Position numbers and translations under genes: made by a program
Assembly: GCF_009906855.1 (NCBI RefSeq)
Contig: NZ_CP047650.1
Coordinates: forward strand, 1,860,001 to 1,924,000
Direction of reading: 5' to 3'
Source of the DNA: Xylophilus rhododendri
GTDB taxonomy: Bacteria; Pseudomonadota; Gammaproteobacteria; Burkholderiales; Burkholderiaceae_C
Length of the DNA stretch: 64,000 nucleotides
Notes under the pieces: generated by a model
Seen by the model: only the letters and a program-made list of their open reading frames with translations
Databases searched by the model: none
What the model was told of the DNA's origin: nothing
Shown here: positions 51,899-60,596 of the stretch, piece by piece
How positions within the stretch are numbered: the first letter of the stretch is position 1
Layout: the number at the start of each line of letters is the position of its first letter

Positions 51899-53620
51899 GT
51901 GAATCTTAGATTCTCGGAACGCAGCCTCGCCACCCAGATGGCGGTGGTCTTCGGCGTTCTGGCCACCCTGCTCGCGCTGCTGCTGAGCTTTTCCTTCGGG
52001 GAAATGCTGCGCGGCCGTATCCGCAATGATGCGGGCGCTGCGCTGCGCGTGGTCACTTATACGGTGGCCCATCAGTTCGAGGCGCAGCTGAGCAGCCGCA
52101 ACGAGCAGGTCACCGTGCTCTCGCGGGCGCCCGGGCTGTGGGAGCAAGGCCTGGACAGCCCGGCGGTGGCGCAGCTGCTGGCGCGCATGCAGAACCTCAC
52201 GCCGGACAACCGCTGGATCGGCGTGGCCGATGCGGACGGCGTGGTGCACAACGCCACCGGCCACCTGCTGCAGGGCGCCTCGGTCGCGCAGCGGCCCTGG
52301 TTCAGCAAGGGCCTCGAAGGGCCTTATGTGGGCGACATCCATCCGGCCGTGATGCTGAGCAAGCTGCTCGGCGCGCCGGCCGAGGGCCACGAGACCGCCG
52401 AGCCGCTGCGTTTCGTCGATTTCGCCGCCCCCGTCGTCGTGGCCGGCAAGACCATCGGCGTGCTGTGCGTGCACGCCAGCTGGGAATGGGCCGACCAGGT
52501 GGTGAAGCTGGCGCTGCCGCCGGAAGCGCGCAGCACCGGCTTGCAGGTTTTCGTTTTCGACCGCGACGGCCGGGTGATCTTCGCCCAGGGCCAGAAGACC
52601 AGCGCCCTGCTGGCCCAAGGCTTCCGCGGCCCGGATGTGCCCACCAACAACGAAGGCCTCTATACCGGCGTGCTCGCCTGGAACGACGGCGTCGAATACC
52701 TGACCTCGGCCGCGCCGGTGCCGGCCGCCTCGGCGGTGACCGACCTGGGCTGGCGCATCGTGGTGCGCCAGCCGATCAGCCTGGCCTATTCGCTGGTGCG
52801 CGATGCGACTTCCGCCGTGTTGCTGATCGGCGCCGTGGCCAGCGTGATCGCCTCGCTGCTGGCCTACCGCGCCGCCCGCAGCCTGAGCCGCCACCTGCAT
52901 GGCATCGCCCTGGCGGCGCGTCGCGTGGAAGCCGGTGCGCCCGGCGCCGGCATGCCGGTGTTCGGCGGCAGCAGCGAGGTGACGGCGCTGTCCTCTGCGC
53001 TGCGCAACATGACGGTGCAGCTGCTGGCCTCCAACAGCCGCATGGAGCAGCAGGTGCGGGTGCGCACCCGCGAGTTGCTGTCGGCCAATTCGGCGCTGGA
53101 CCGCCAGGCCCGCAGCGATCCGCTGACCGGCGTGCTCAACCGCCGCGGCCTGGAAGAACGCCTGCGCCTGGCAGTCGCCAGCGCCCGGCGCGGCCTGCGT
53201 CCGCTGTCCGTGGCCATGCTGGACGCCGACTACTTCAAGCGCATCAACGACCAGTTCGGCCATGAAGTGGGCGACGCGGTGCTGCGCCAGCTGGCCGAGA
53301 TCCTGCGCACGCGGCTGCGCGCCTCGGATGCGGTGGCGCGGCTGGGTGGGGAGGAATTCATCGCCGTGCTGCCCGATACCGACCTGGAGGGCGCCATGGC
53401 CCTGGCGGAATCCTTGCGTCATGCCATCGAGACGCATATCGACAAGGTCTACGGCAACATCACCGTGAGCATCGGCGTGGCCGTGGGCATGGGGACGGAA
53501 GTGGACGGCGCCTCGCTGCTGCGCGCCGCCGACGAGGCGCTCTACCGCGCCAAGGCCGAGGGCCGCAACCGGGTCTGCGCGGCCAGCGGCTCGACGGCGG
53601 AAGCGCCGGCCTCGTCCTGA
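51899..53620 (+). CDS. Membrane-bound diguanylate cyclase
   Basis: The 573-residue protein has an N-terminal membrane helix (MAVVFGVLATLLALLLSF) and a periplasmic dCache-like sensor domain (about 35-290; NRWIGVADADGVVH). A second helix (AVLLIGAVASVIASLLAY) leads to a HAMP-like linker and a GGDEF domain with intact GGEEF. The inhibitory I-site RASD lies five residues upstream of GGEEF, so the enzyme should show product feedback. The start is a GTG. It stands alone, convergent with a small membrane gene. Confidence 0.93.
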   Translation: MNLRFSERSLATQMAVVFGVLATLLALLLSFSFGEMLRGRIRNDAGAALRVVTYTVAHQFEAQLSSRNEQVTVLSRAPGLWEQGLDSPAVAQLLARMQNLTPDNRWIGVADADGVVHNATGHLLQGASVAQRPWFSKGLEGPYVGDIHPAVMLSKLLGAPAEGHETAEPLRFVDFAAPVVVAGKTIGVLCVHASWEWADQVVKLALPPEARSTGLQVFVFDRDGRVIFAQGQKTSALLAQGFRGPDVPTNNEGLYTGVLAWNDGVEYLTSAAPVPAASAVTDLGWRIVVRQPISLAYSLVRDATSAVLLIGAVASVIASLLAYRAARSLSRHLHGIALAARRVEAGAPGAGMPVFGGSSEVTALSSALRNMTVQLLASNSRMEQQVRVRTRELLSANSALDRQARSDPLTGVLNRRGLEERLRLAVASARRGLRPLSVAMLDADYFKRINDQFGHEVGDAVLRQLAEILRTRLRASDAVARLGGEEFIAVLPDTDLEGAMALAESLRHAIETHIDKVYGNITVSIGVAVGMGTEVDGASLLRAADEALYRAKAEGRNRVCAASGSTAEAPASS

Positions 53621-53630
53621 GCCGAACGGC

Positions 53631-53912
53631 TCAGCGCATCGCGACCGACTGGACCTGCGGCTGCACGCCGCGCGCGCTGTCTGCCTGGAGATTGCAGGCG
53701 GCGAAGCTTTCACGGCCCTGGGCACCCAGGCACTGCATGCGCGCCATGCGCTGTTCGCGCACGCCGGCCTCGCGTTGCGCGGCCCGGTCGACCTGGGATT
53801 GCACCAGCATGCCGAGCGCTCCGAGCTGAAGCACGATCAGCACGGCGGCCACACCGCCGACGACGATGGCGAGCGGGGCATCCAGGACTTGCAGAAGGGA
53901 TTTGAGGGACAT
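53631..53912 (-). CDS. Small hypothetical membrane protein
   Basis: The 93-residue protein has one membrane helix (LAIVVGGVAAVLIVLQLGALGMLV). A basic, coiled-coil-like segment (DRAAQREAGVREQRMARMQ) follows. I chose ATG 53912, with a GAGG ribosome-binding site seven nt upstream, over an ATG at 53939. The start region lies in an inverted repeat. No family is recognised. Convergent with the cyclase gene. Confidence 0.7.
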   Translation of the reverse strand: MSLKSLLQVLDAPLAIVVGGVAAVLIVLQLGALGMLVQSQVDRAAQREAGVREQRMARMQCLGAQGRESFAACNLQADSARGVQPQVQSVAMR

Positions 53913-53939
53913 GGCGGCCTCTTGTTGAACTGCCGCCAT
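53911..53939 (-). promoter_or_regulatory. Inverted repeat over the start of the small membrane gene
   Basis: ATGGCGGC (53911-53918) pairs perfectly with GCCGCCAT (53932-53939). The stem includes the chosen start codon and the loop contains part of the ribosome-binding site, so it could hide the start from ribosomes. Confidence 0.4.
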
Positions 53940-54037
53940 GCTATGAATGTAACAATCGCTGCAAACCTGCCAAGCCGCTCAGTCGGCCGTAGGACAAGGG
54001 CTTGTACCGGCCCTCTCCAATGGAATCAGCCGAAGAT

Positions 54038-54603
<566 letters not shown>

Positions 54604-54637
54604 CCCGGGATTCTAGGCTGGGGGCCCATTCGGGCGA

Positions 54638-55924
54638 CTACCCGGCCTGCGAGATCACCGTGCGTTCGATCAGCCGGTCGTCGCCGAGCACGATCATGGC
54701 GAAGAGCAGCTCGTCGAGATTGCGTGCCCCGCGTGTCTTGCGCGAGAGCAGCGGCGTGGCGTCCGGGTTCAGCACGACGAAGTCCGCCTCGCAACCCGGC
54801 GCCAGGTTGCCGACTGTGCCGGCCAGGCCCAGCGCCTGCGCGCCGCCGCCGGTGTGCTGCCACCAGAGCTGGCCGGGCGTGAGCGACAGACCCGTCTTGG
54901 TCTGCCCTTCGCGGCCCACGTAGTAAGCCGCCAGCATGGTGTGGAAGGGGCTGAAGCTGGTGCCGCCGCCCACGTCGCTGGCCAGGCCGTAGGCGAAGCC
55001 GGCGCGGTCGGCGCCGGCGTAGTCGAAGAAGCCGCTGCCCAGGAACAGATTGCTGGTGGGGCTGACGGCCGCGGCCGTGCGACGCTCCTGCATCAGGGCG
55101 CGGTCCGTGTCGTCGAACCAGATGCAGTGGGCATAAATCGCACGCTCGCGCATCAGGCCGAATTCGTCGTAGACGGCGAGATAGCTGCGCGATTCGGGGA
55201 ACAGCTGCCTGACCCACTCCACCTCGCCGAGGTTCTCGGCCACATGGGACTGGATCCACACGTCCGGATATTTCGCCGCCAGCTCGCCCGCGCCGCGCAG
55301 CTGCGCCGTGGTGCTGGTGGGCGCGAAGCGCGGGGTGATCGCGTAGCCCAGGCGGTCCACGCCGTGCCATTTGCGGATCAGGGCCTCGGTGTCGATCAGG
55401 CTCTGCTCGGTCTGGTCGCGCACGCCGTCGGGCGAATTCCGGTCTTGCAGCACCTTGCCGGTGATCAAGCGCAGCGAGCGCTTCTGCGCCTCTGCAAAAA
55501 GCGCCTCGACGGAGGACGGATGCGAGGTGGCGAAGGCCAGGGCGGTGGTCACGCCGTTGCGCAGCAGCTCATCGACGAAGACCGGCGCCAGCTCGGCGGC
55601 ATGGGCCTCTTCGGCATAGCGGCTCTCGTGCGGGAAGGTGTAGTTCTCCAGCCAGGGCAGCAGGCCTTCGGCCGGCGCGCCGATCACATCGGTCTGGGGA
55701 AAGTGGATGTGCAGGTCGATGAAACCCGGGGCGATGATGCGGCCCGGCAGGTGTTCGACGGGAACTTGCGGGTACTGGCGCGACAGGGTGGCGTGGTCGC
55801 CGACGGCCAGCACCTTCTGCCGGCCCTCGGCGTCCGGCCCCACCACCAGCAGGCCGTCTTCGTCGAACAGGGGCTGCTGGCTGGCGGGGTCGAAACGCAG
55901 GATGCGGGAGCGATAGGCTTTCAT
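54638..55924 (-). CDS. guaD: Guanine deaminase
   Basis: GuaD converts guanine to xanthine in purine breakdown. The 428-residue amidohydrolase has the zinc motif FIDLHIHFPQTD (His-x-His), a second metal His in SHVAEN, the AHCIWFDDTD region and the ASDVGGGTSFSPF motif specific to guanine deaminases. It lies upstream of dcd on the same strand and near an adenosine-type deaminase gene. Confidence 0.93.
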   Translation of the reverse strand: MKAYRSRILRFDPASQQPLFDEDGLLVVGPDAEGRQKVLAVGDHATLSRQYPQVPVEHLPGRIIAPGFIDLHIHFPQTDVIGAPAEGLLPWLENYTFPHESRYAEEAHAAELAPVFVDELLRNGVTTALAFATSHPSSVEALFAEAQKRSLRLITGKVLQDRNSPDGVRDQTEQSLIDTEALIRKWHGVDRLGYAITPRFAPTSTTAQLRGAGELAAKYPDVWIQSHVAENLGEVEWVRQLFPESRSYLAVYDEFGLMRERAIYAHCIWFDDTDRALMQERRTAAAVSPTSNLFLGSGFFDYAGADRAGFAYGLASDVGGGTSFSPFHTMLAAYYVGREGQTKTGLSLTPGQLWWQHTGGGAQALGLAGTVGNLAPGCEADFVVLNPDATPLLSRKTRGARNLDELLFAMIVLGDDRLIERTVISQAG

Positions 55925-55988
55925 GGGGCGAGAGCTTAAAGGCCCTGCCCTGCACCGCCATACGGCGGCGCGGATAAGCGCTATCGGA

Positions 55989-56609
55989 TCAGGCTGCGGC
56001 GGTCAGGCCATCGACCTGGGCCAGGGCGGCGGCGATGGCCGCGTCGCGGGCTTCCGGGCCCATGCCGATGCCTTCGGCGCGGATCACCGTCACGTCCTTG
56101 ATGCCGAAGAAACCCAGCACGCCGCGCAGATAGGCTTCCTGGTGGTCCAGCGCTGCCTCGAAGGGCATGCCGGCGTACTTGCCGCCGCGCGAGGACACGA
56201 TCACCACCTTGCGGTCGCCGACCAGGCCTTCGGGGCCCGAGGCGCCGTAGCGGAAGGTGCGGCCGGCCTGTGCCACGCGGTCGATCCAGGCCTTGAGCTG
56301 GCTGGGCACGCTGAAGTTGTACATGGGCGCGCCGATGACGATGGCTTCCGAGGCGAACAGCTCGGCCAGCAGGGTCTCGTTCAGGGCCAGCTCGGCCTTG
56401 ACGGCCGCGTCTTCGGGCGGCGTGGCGCCGGGTGCGGGACGCATGGCGGCGATCAGATTGCCGTCGAGGTGGGCGATCGGCTGGGCGGTCAGGTCGCGGT
56501 AGACCACGCTGCCCGAAGCGCCGGCCAGTTCGGCAGCGACGGCGGCGCCGATCTGGCGCGAGACGGAAACGGCGCCCAGGGAGCTGGAATCGAGGTGCAG
56601 GACTTTCAT
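55989..56609 (-). CDS. azoR: FMN-dependent NADH azoreductase
   Basis: AzoR reduces azo dyes and quinones with NADH and FMN and guards against thiol and quinone stress. The 206-residue flavodoxin-fold protein has the FMN-phosphate motif DSSSLGAVSVSR, the PMYNFSVPSQLKAWIDRV motif and SSRGGKYAG near the dimer interface. The ATG at 56609 matches the usual N-terminus. It is divergent from a LysR gene, a common arrangement for this family. Confidence 0.92.
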   Translation of the reverse strand: MKVLHLDSSSLGAVSVSRQIGAAVAAELAGASGSVVYRDLTAQPIAHLDGNLIAAMRPAPGATPPEDAAVKAELALNETLLAELFASEAIVIGAPMYNFSVPSQLKAWIDRVAQAGRTFRYGASGPEGLVGDRKVVIVSSRGGKYAGMPFEAALDHQEAYLRGVLGFFGIKDVTVIRAEGIGMGPEARDAAIAAALAQVDGLTAAA

Positions 56610-56677
56610 GGCGTTCTTTCTGATGGAAAGGGCGGCGGAATTCGCCGTCATGGGTCCCATGCTATTGCCACTCGAAT

Positions 56678-56732
56678 TCAGGATAAAGACGGCAGCCAGC
56701 AAATCATCTTCCTGCCATTGCAATAATCCTGA
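56678..56732. promoter_or_regulatory. Candidate LysR-type operator between azoR and lysR
   Basis: In the 125-nt divergent gap, TCAGGAT (56678-56684) and ATCCTGA (56726-56732) form a 7-bp inverted pair, and the palindrome ATTGCAAT lies at 56717-56724. LysR regulators usually bind inverted repeats in such gaps. The exact site is inferred only. Confidence 0.35.
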
Positions 56733-56734
56733 GC

Positions 56735-57673
56735 ATGAAAACCCAGGCCGCGCAATTGCCGGAAGAACTTCCGGACCTCAACGACATGGCTTATTTCGCC
56801 AAGGTGGTGGAGTACGGCGGCTTCAGCGCTGCGGCGCGCGCGCTGGGCCTGCAGACCTCCCTGCTGAGCCGCCGGCTGTCGGCGCTGGAGGCCCGGCTGG
56901 GCGTGCGCCTGCTGCAGCGCAGCACCCGGCGCATCGCCCTGACGGACGTCGGCCACCAATACCTGCAGCACTGCAAGGCGCTGATGGCCGAGGCGCAGTC
57001 GGCGCAGGCCGTGATCGAGGCCACGCACGAGACGCCGCGCGGCCTGGTGCGCATGTCCTGCCCGCTGGGTTTCCTGGAGAACGGCGTCGGCCGCATCCTG
57101 GCGCGCTACCTGGCCGACTGGCCCGAGGTGCGGCTGCAGGTCGAGGCAAGCAACCGCCGGGTGGACGTGATCGAGGAAGGCTTCGACATCGCCTTGCGGG
57201 TGCGCCGGCCGCCGCTGGAAGATTCCGGCCTGGTGGTGCGCACCCTGATCTCCGGCGGCGCCATCCTGGTCGGCAGCCCCGCCCTGCTGGACCGCTGCGG
57301 CCGTCCGGCCAGCCTGGAAGACCTGGAACGCATGCCCAGCATGGGTTTCGGCTGGGTGGCCGGCCGGCACAGCTGGCATCTGGTGGCGCCCGACGGCAGC
57401 ACCCATGTGCACGCCCATACGCCGCGCCTGACGGTGGACGACTTCACCACCCTGCGCCAGGCCGCGCTGGACGGCGTGGGCATCGTCAGCCTGCCCGCCT
57501 ATGTGGTGCGCCAGGCGCTGGCCGAGGGCACGCTGGAGCAGGTGCTGCCCCAGTGTCACCTGGGCGAAGGCATCGCCCATGCGGTCTTCCCGACCCGGCT
57601 CGGGCTCTCGCCGGCGGTGCGGCTGCTGATCGATGCGCTGGTGGAGGGTTTCGCCACCAGCATCCGCATCTAG
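56735..57673 (+). CDS. LysR-family transcriptional regulator
   Basis: The 312-residue protein has an N-terminal winged helix-turn-helix (FAKVVEYGGFSAAARALGLQTSLLSRRLSALEARLG, split here only by notation; RSTRRIALTDVGHQY). An effector-binding domain follows (about 95-305). The divergent azoreductase gene is its likely target, perhaps switched on by quinones or azo compounds. Its stop shares CTAG with the convergent deaminase gene. Confidence 0.93.
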   Translation: MKTQAAQLPEELPDLNDMAYFAKVVEYGGFSAAARALGLQTSLLSRRLSALEARLGVRLLQRSTRRIALTDVGHQYLQHCKALMAEAQSAQAVIEATHETPRGLVRMSCPLGFLENGVGRILARYLADWPEVRLQVEASNRRVDVIEEGFDIALRVRRPPLEDSGLVVRTLISGGAILVGSPALLDRCGRPASLEDLERMPSMGFGWVAGRHSWHLVAPDGSTHVHAHTPRLTVDDFTTLRQAALDGVGIVSLPAYVVRQALAEGTLEQVLPQCHLGEGIAHAVFPTRLGLSPAVRLLIDALVEGFATSIRI

Positions 57674-58722
57674 CGGAAGGACTCGAAGACCGCGTCGAGC
57701 TGCGCGATATAGCCGCGCTTCAACTCATCGCTGGCGAAGCTGCCCTCGAAGGCGTTGCGGCCCAGCTGGTAGGCATGGCGTGCATCCAGGCCGGTGGCGG
57801 CGAAGACCTGCAGGAAGTTGTCGTTCATGTAGCCGCCGAAATAGGCCGGGTCGTCCGAATTGACGGTGGCGCATAGGCCGGCGTCCAGCAGTGCGCGCAG
57901 GTTGTGGTCGGCCAGGTCGGGGAAGACGCAGAGCTTCTGGTTGGACAGCGGGCAGACCGTCAGCGGAATCCGCCCGGCCGCCAGGCGCTGCATCAGCACC
58001 GGATCGTGCACCGCCTGCACGCCGTGGTCGATGCGTTCGGCATGCAGCACGTCGAGCGCGCTGCGGATATAGGCCGGCGGTCCCTCCTCGCCGGCATGGG
58101 CCACGCGGTGCAGGCCGAGTTCGCCGCAGCGGGCGAATACCCGGGCGAACTTCTCCGGCGGATGGCCGACCTCGCTCGAATCCAGGCCCACGCCGATGAT
58201 CTTGTCGAGATGCGGCAGCGCCTGCTGCAGCGTCTCGATCGCCTCGTCCTCGCTGAGGTGGCGCAGGAAACACAGGATCAGCGCCGCGTCGATGCCGAAG
58301 GCCGCCTTGGCATCCACGCAGGCGCGGTGCAGGCCGTCGATGACGGTCGCCATCGGCACACCGCGCGCCGTGTGGGTCTGCGGATCGAAGAAGAGTTCGG
58401 CGCGCAGCACCTTGTCGGCCGCGGCACGCTCGAAGTAGGCCATCGCCATGTCGTGGAAGTCCTGCTCCTTCAGCAGCACGCTGGCACCGGCGTAGTAGAT
58501 GTCCAGGAAACTCTGCAGATTGCTGAAGGCATAGGCCTGGCGCAGCGCCTCCACGCTGGCGTAGGGCAGGCTCACGCCATTGCGCTCGGCCAGGGCGAAG
58601 ATCAGCTCGGGCTCCAGCGAACCCTCGATGTGGATGTGCAGCTCGGCCTTGGGCATGGCCCGCAGCAGATCGGGCAGGCGGGCGGCCGGCACGGCGGGAA
58701 TGTCGAAGGCGGGCTGGTTCAT
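57670..58722 (-). CDS. add: Adenosine/adenine deaminase family protein
   Basis: The 350-residue amidohydrolase has the zinc motif HIHIEGSLEPE, the catalytic Glu in HAGEEGP, RIDHGV, PLSNQKL and the Asp pair in SDDPAYFGGYMNDNF. The PPEKF and AYFGGY features are typical of the adenine-deaminase branch (fungal Aah1-like) rather than classical adenosine deaminase. The substrate, adenine or adenosine, needs testing. It is near guaD, hinting at purine salvage. Its stop overlaps the lysR stop. Confidence 0.9.
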   Translation of the reverse strand: MNQPAFDIPAVPAARLPDLLRAMPKAELHIHIEGSLEPELIFALAERNGVSLPYASVEALRQAYAFSNLQSFLDIYYAGASVLLKEQDFHDMAMAYFERAAADKVLRAELFFDPQTHTARGVPMATVIDGLHRACVDAKAAFGIDAALILCFLRHLSEDEAIETLQQALPHLDKIIGVGLDSSEVGHPPEKFARVFARCGELGLHRVAHAGEEGPPAYIRSALDVLHAERIDHGVQAVHDPVLMQRLAAGRIPLTVCPLSNQKLCVFPDLADHNLRALLDAGLCATVNSDDPAYFGGYMNDNFLQVFAATGLDARHAYQLGRNAFEGSFASDELKRGYIAQLDAVFESFR

Positions 58723-58755
58723 CGTGGGGTCCGTGGTTCGCGAGTCGGTCTGTTC

Positions 58756-59538
58756 TCAGTAGGTGCCGCCGTAGGCGCCGCCGTCGGCCAGCACGTTCTG
58801 GCCGGTGATGTAGGCGGCCTGGGTGCTGCAGAGGAAGGCGCAGATCTCGCCGAACTCCTTGGGTGTGCCCAGGCGCCGCGCGGGGATGCCCTGCTTGCGT
58901 TTCTCGGCGATGGTCTCGATGTCGGTGCCGGCCTTCTTGGCCGCGCCGGCCATGGTGGTGCGGATGCGGTCGGTGTCGAAGGAGCCGGGCAGCAGGTTGT
59001 TGATCGTCACGCCCTTGGCCGCCACCTCGCTGCGCGCCACGCCGGCGACGAAGCCGGTCAGGCCGCTGCGCGCGCCGTTGGACAGGCCCAGCACCTCGAT
59101 CGGCGCCTTCACCGAGCTGGAGGTGATGTTGACGATGCGGCCGAAGCCGCGCGCGGCCATGCCGTCGATGGTGGCCTTGATCAGCTCGATCGGCGTGATC
59201 ATGTTGGCGTCCACCGCCTTGATCCAGTCCTCGCGCTGCCAGTCGCGGAAATCGCCGGGCGGCGGGCCGCCGGCATTGGTGACGACGATGTCGTAGTCCT
59301 TGCGGAAGGCGAACACGGCCGCGCGGCCTTCGGCGGTGGTGATGTCGGCGGCGATGGCCTTGATCTCGCCGCTGGAAGTGGTGCGCAGCTCGGCCGCGGC
59401 CTTCTCCAGCAGTTCGGCGCCGCGCGCCACGATCACCACGTTGACACCCTCGCCCGCCAGCGCGGTCGCGCAGCCCAGGCCCAGGCCCTTGCTCGCGCCG
59501 CACACCAATGCCCATTTGCCGGTCAAACCGAAGTCCAT
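58756..59538 (-). CDS. Short-chain dehydrogenase/reductase family protein lacking YxxxK
   Basis: The 260-residue protein has the cofactor motif CGASKGLGLG near residues 13-22 and NAG at 88-90, with the NITSS serines at 138-142. At the catalytic Tyr-x-x-x-Lys position it reads GLSNGARSG, so neither Tyr nor Lys is present. Related SDRs of this subgroup share that change and their reaction is unclear. It is 33 nt upstream of the deaminase gene on the same strand. Confidence 0.85.
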   Translation of the reverse strand: MDFGLTGKWALVCGASKGLGLGCATALAGEGVNVVIVARGAELLEKAAAELRTTSSGEIKAIAADITTAEGRAAVFAFRKDYDIVVTNAGGPPPGDFRDWQREDWIKAVDANMITPIELIKATIDGMAARGFGRIVNITSSSVKAPIEVLGLSNGARSGLTGFVAGVARSEVAAKGVTINNLLPGSFDTDRIRTTMAGAAKKAGTDIETIAEKRKQGIPARRLGTPKEFGEICAFLCSTQAAYITGQNVLADGGAYGGTY

Positions 59539-59613
59539 GCGATCCCCTTGTTGGAATGGTCGAAAAACTGCAAAACGAAAATCATACGGGCCGCGCGCCC
59601 GCCAGCGCCGCGC

Positions 59614-60525
59614 TCAGGCTTTCGCGCGGGTGAAGACCAGGATGCCGGCGATCACCAGCACCGTGCCCGCCGCCAGCCAGGCGGTGAAGGGCTCGTCCAG
59701 CAGCAGCACCCCCAGCAGGATGGTGGAGACCGGGCCGATCATGCCGCTCTGCGCCGTGAGCGCCGGCCCGATGCGCTCGACCGCCATCATCACCAGCAGC
59801 ACCGGTACCACCGTGCAGGCCGTGGCGTTGAGCAGCGACAGCCACAGCACCGCCGGCGCCACCGCCAGCACCGAATCCAGCGGCCGCAGCAGCGCGAACT
59901 GCAGCAGGCAGCACAGGCAGGCCACCGTGCTCGCCAGCCCCACCAGCCGCAGCGAGCCCAGGCGCCGCACCAGTTGCCCGCTGTAGAGCAGGTAGACGGC
60001 ATAACTCAGCGCGCTCGCGAACACCAGCGCCGCACCCCATACCGCCGCCCCGCCCGCGCCGTGCAGCTCCCGCCCGAAGACCAGCACCACGCCGCCGTAG
60101 CTGATCGCCATGCCCACGAGCTGTCCGCGCAGCACCATGCGCCGGTAGATCAGCCAGCCCAGCAGCAGCACCAGCGTGGGGTTGAGGTACAGGATCAGCC
60201 GCTCCAGGCTGGCGCTGATATAGGCCAGCCCGGCGAAGTCGAGAAAGCTCGACAGGTAGTAGCCGGTGAAGCCCAGCCCCAGCACCCCCAGCCAGTCGCG
60301 CCGGGTGAGCGCCGCAGGCCGCACGCCGCCCCGCTCACGCCCGGCCCACCAGGCCAGGAGCAGGAAGAAGGGCAGCGCGAACAGCATGCGCAGCATGATC
60401 AGCGTGACCGCATCCACGCCGTGCCGATAAGCCAGCTTGACGATGATGGCCTTGCCGCTGAAGGCGATGGCGCCGATGGTGGCCAGCAGCAGGCCGGCGG
60501 CCGAAGGGGTGGGACGAGGATTCAC
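59614..60525 (-). CDS. DMT/EamA-family transporter
   Basis: The protein of about 303 residues has about ten membrane helices in two EamA repeats (LLLATIGAIAFSGKAIIVKLA; TACTVVPVLLVMMAVERIGPA). DMT proteins export amino acids, metabolites or drugs; the substrate is unknown. I chose GTG 60525. A TTG at 60546 is also open but overlaps the tctA terminator stem. Confidence 0.82.
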   Translation of the reverse strand: MNPRPTPSAAGLLLATIGAIAFSGKAIIVKLAYRHGVDAVTLIMLRMLFALPFFLLLAWWAGRERGGVRPAALTRRDWLGVLGLGFTGYYLSSFLDFAGLAYISASLERLILYLNPTLVLLLGWLIYRRMVLRGQLVGMAISYGGVVLVFGRELHGAGGAAVWGAALVFASALSYAVYLLYSGQLVRRLGSLRLVGLASTVACLCCLLQFALLRPLDSVLAVAPAVLWLSLLNATACTVVPVLLVMMAVERIGPALTAQSGMIGPVSTILLGVLLLDEPFTAWLAAGTVLVIAGILVFTRAKA

Positions 60526-60539
60526 GGCAATGGTTGAAA

Positions 60540-60571
60540 CGAACAAAAACGGCGCCCGAGGGCGCCGTTTT
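60540..60571 (-). terminator. Terminator of the tctBA unit
   Basis: AAAACGGCGCC pairs perfectly over 11 bp with GGCGCCGTTTT around a 4-nt loop. On the minus strand it is followed by TTTTTGTT. It begins 25 nt after the tctA stop. Confidence 0.85.
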
Positions 60572-60596
60572 CAAAGGGAGAGGAGACCTCGCGGAA

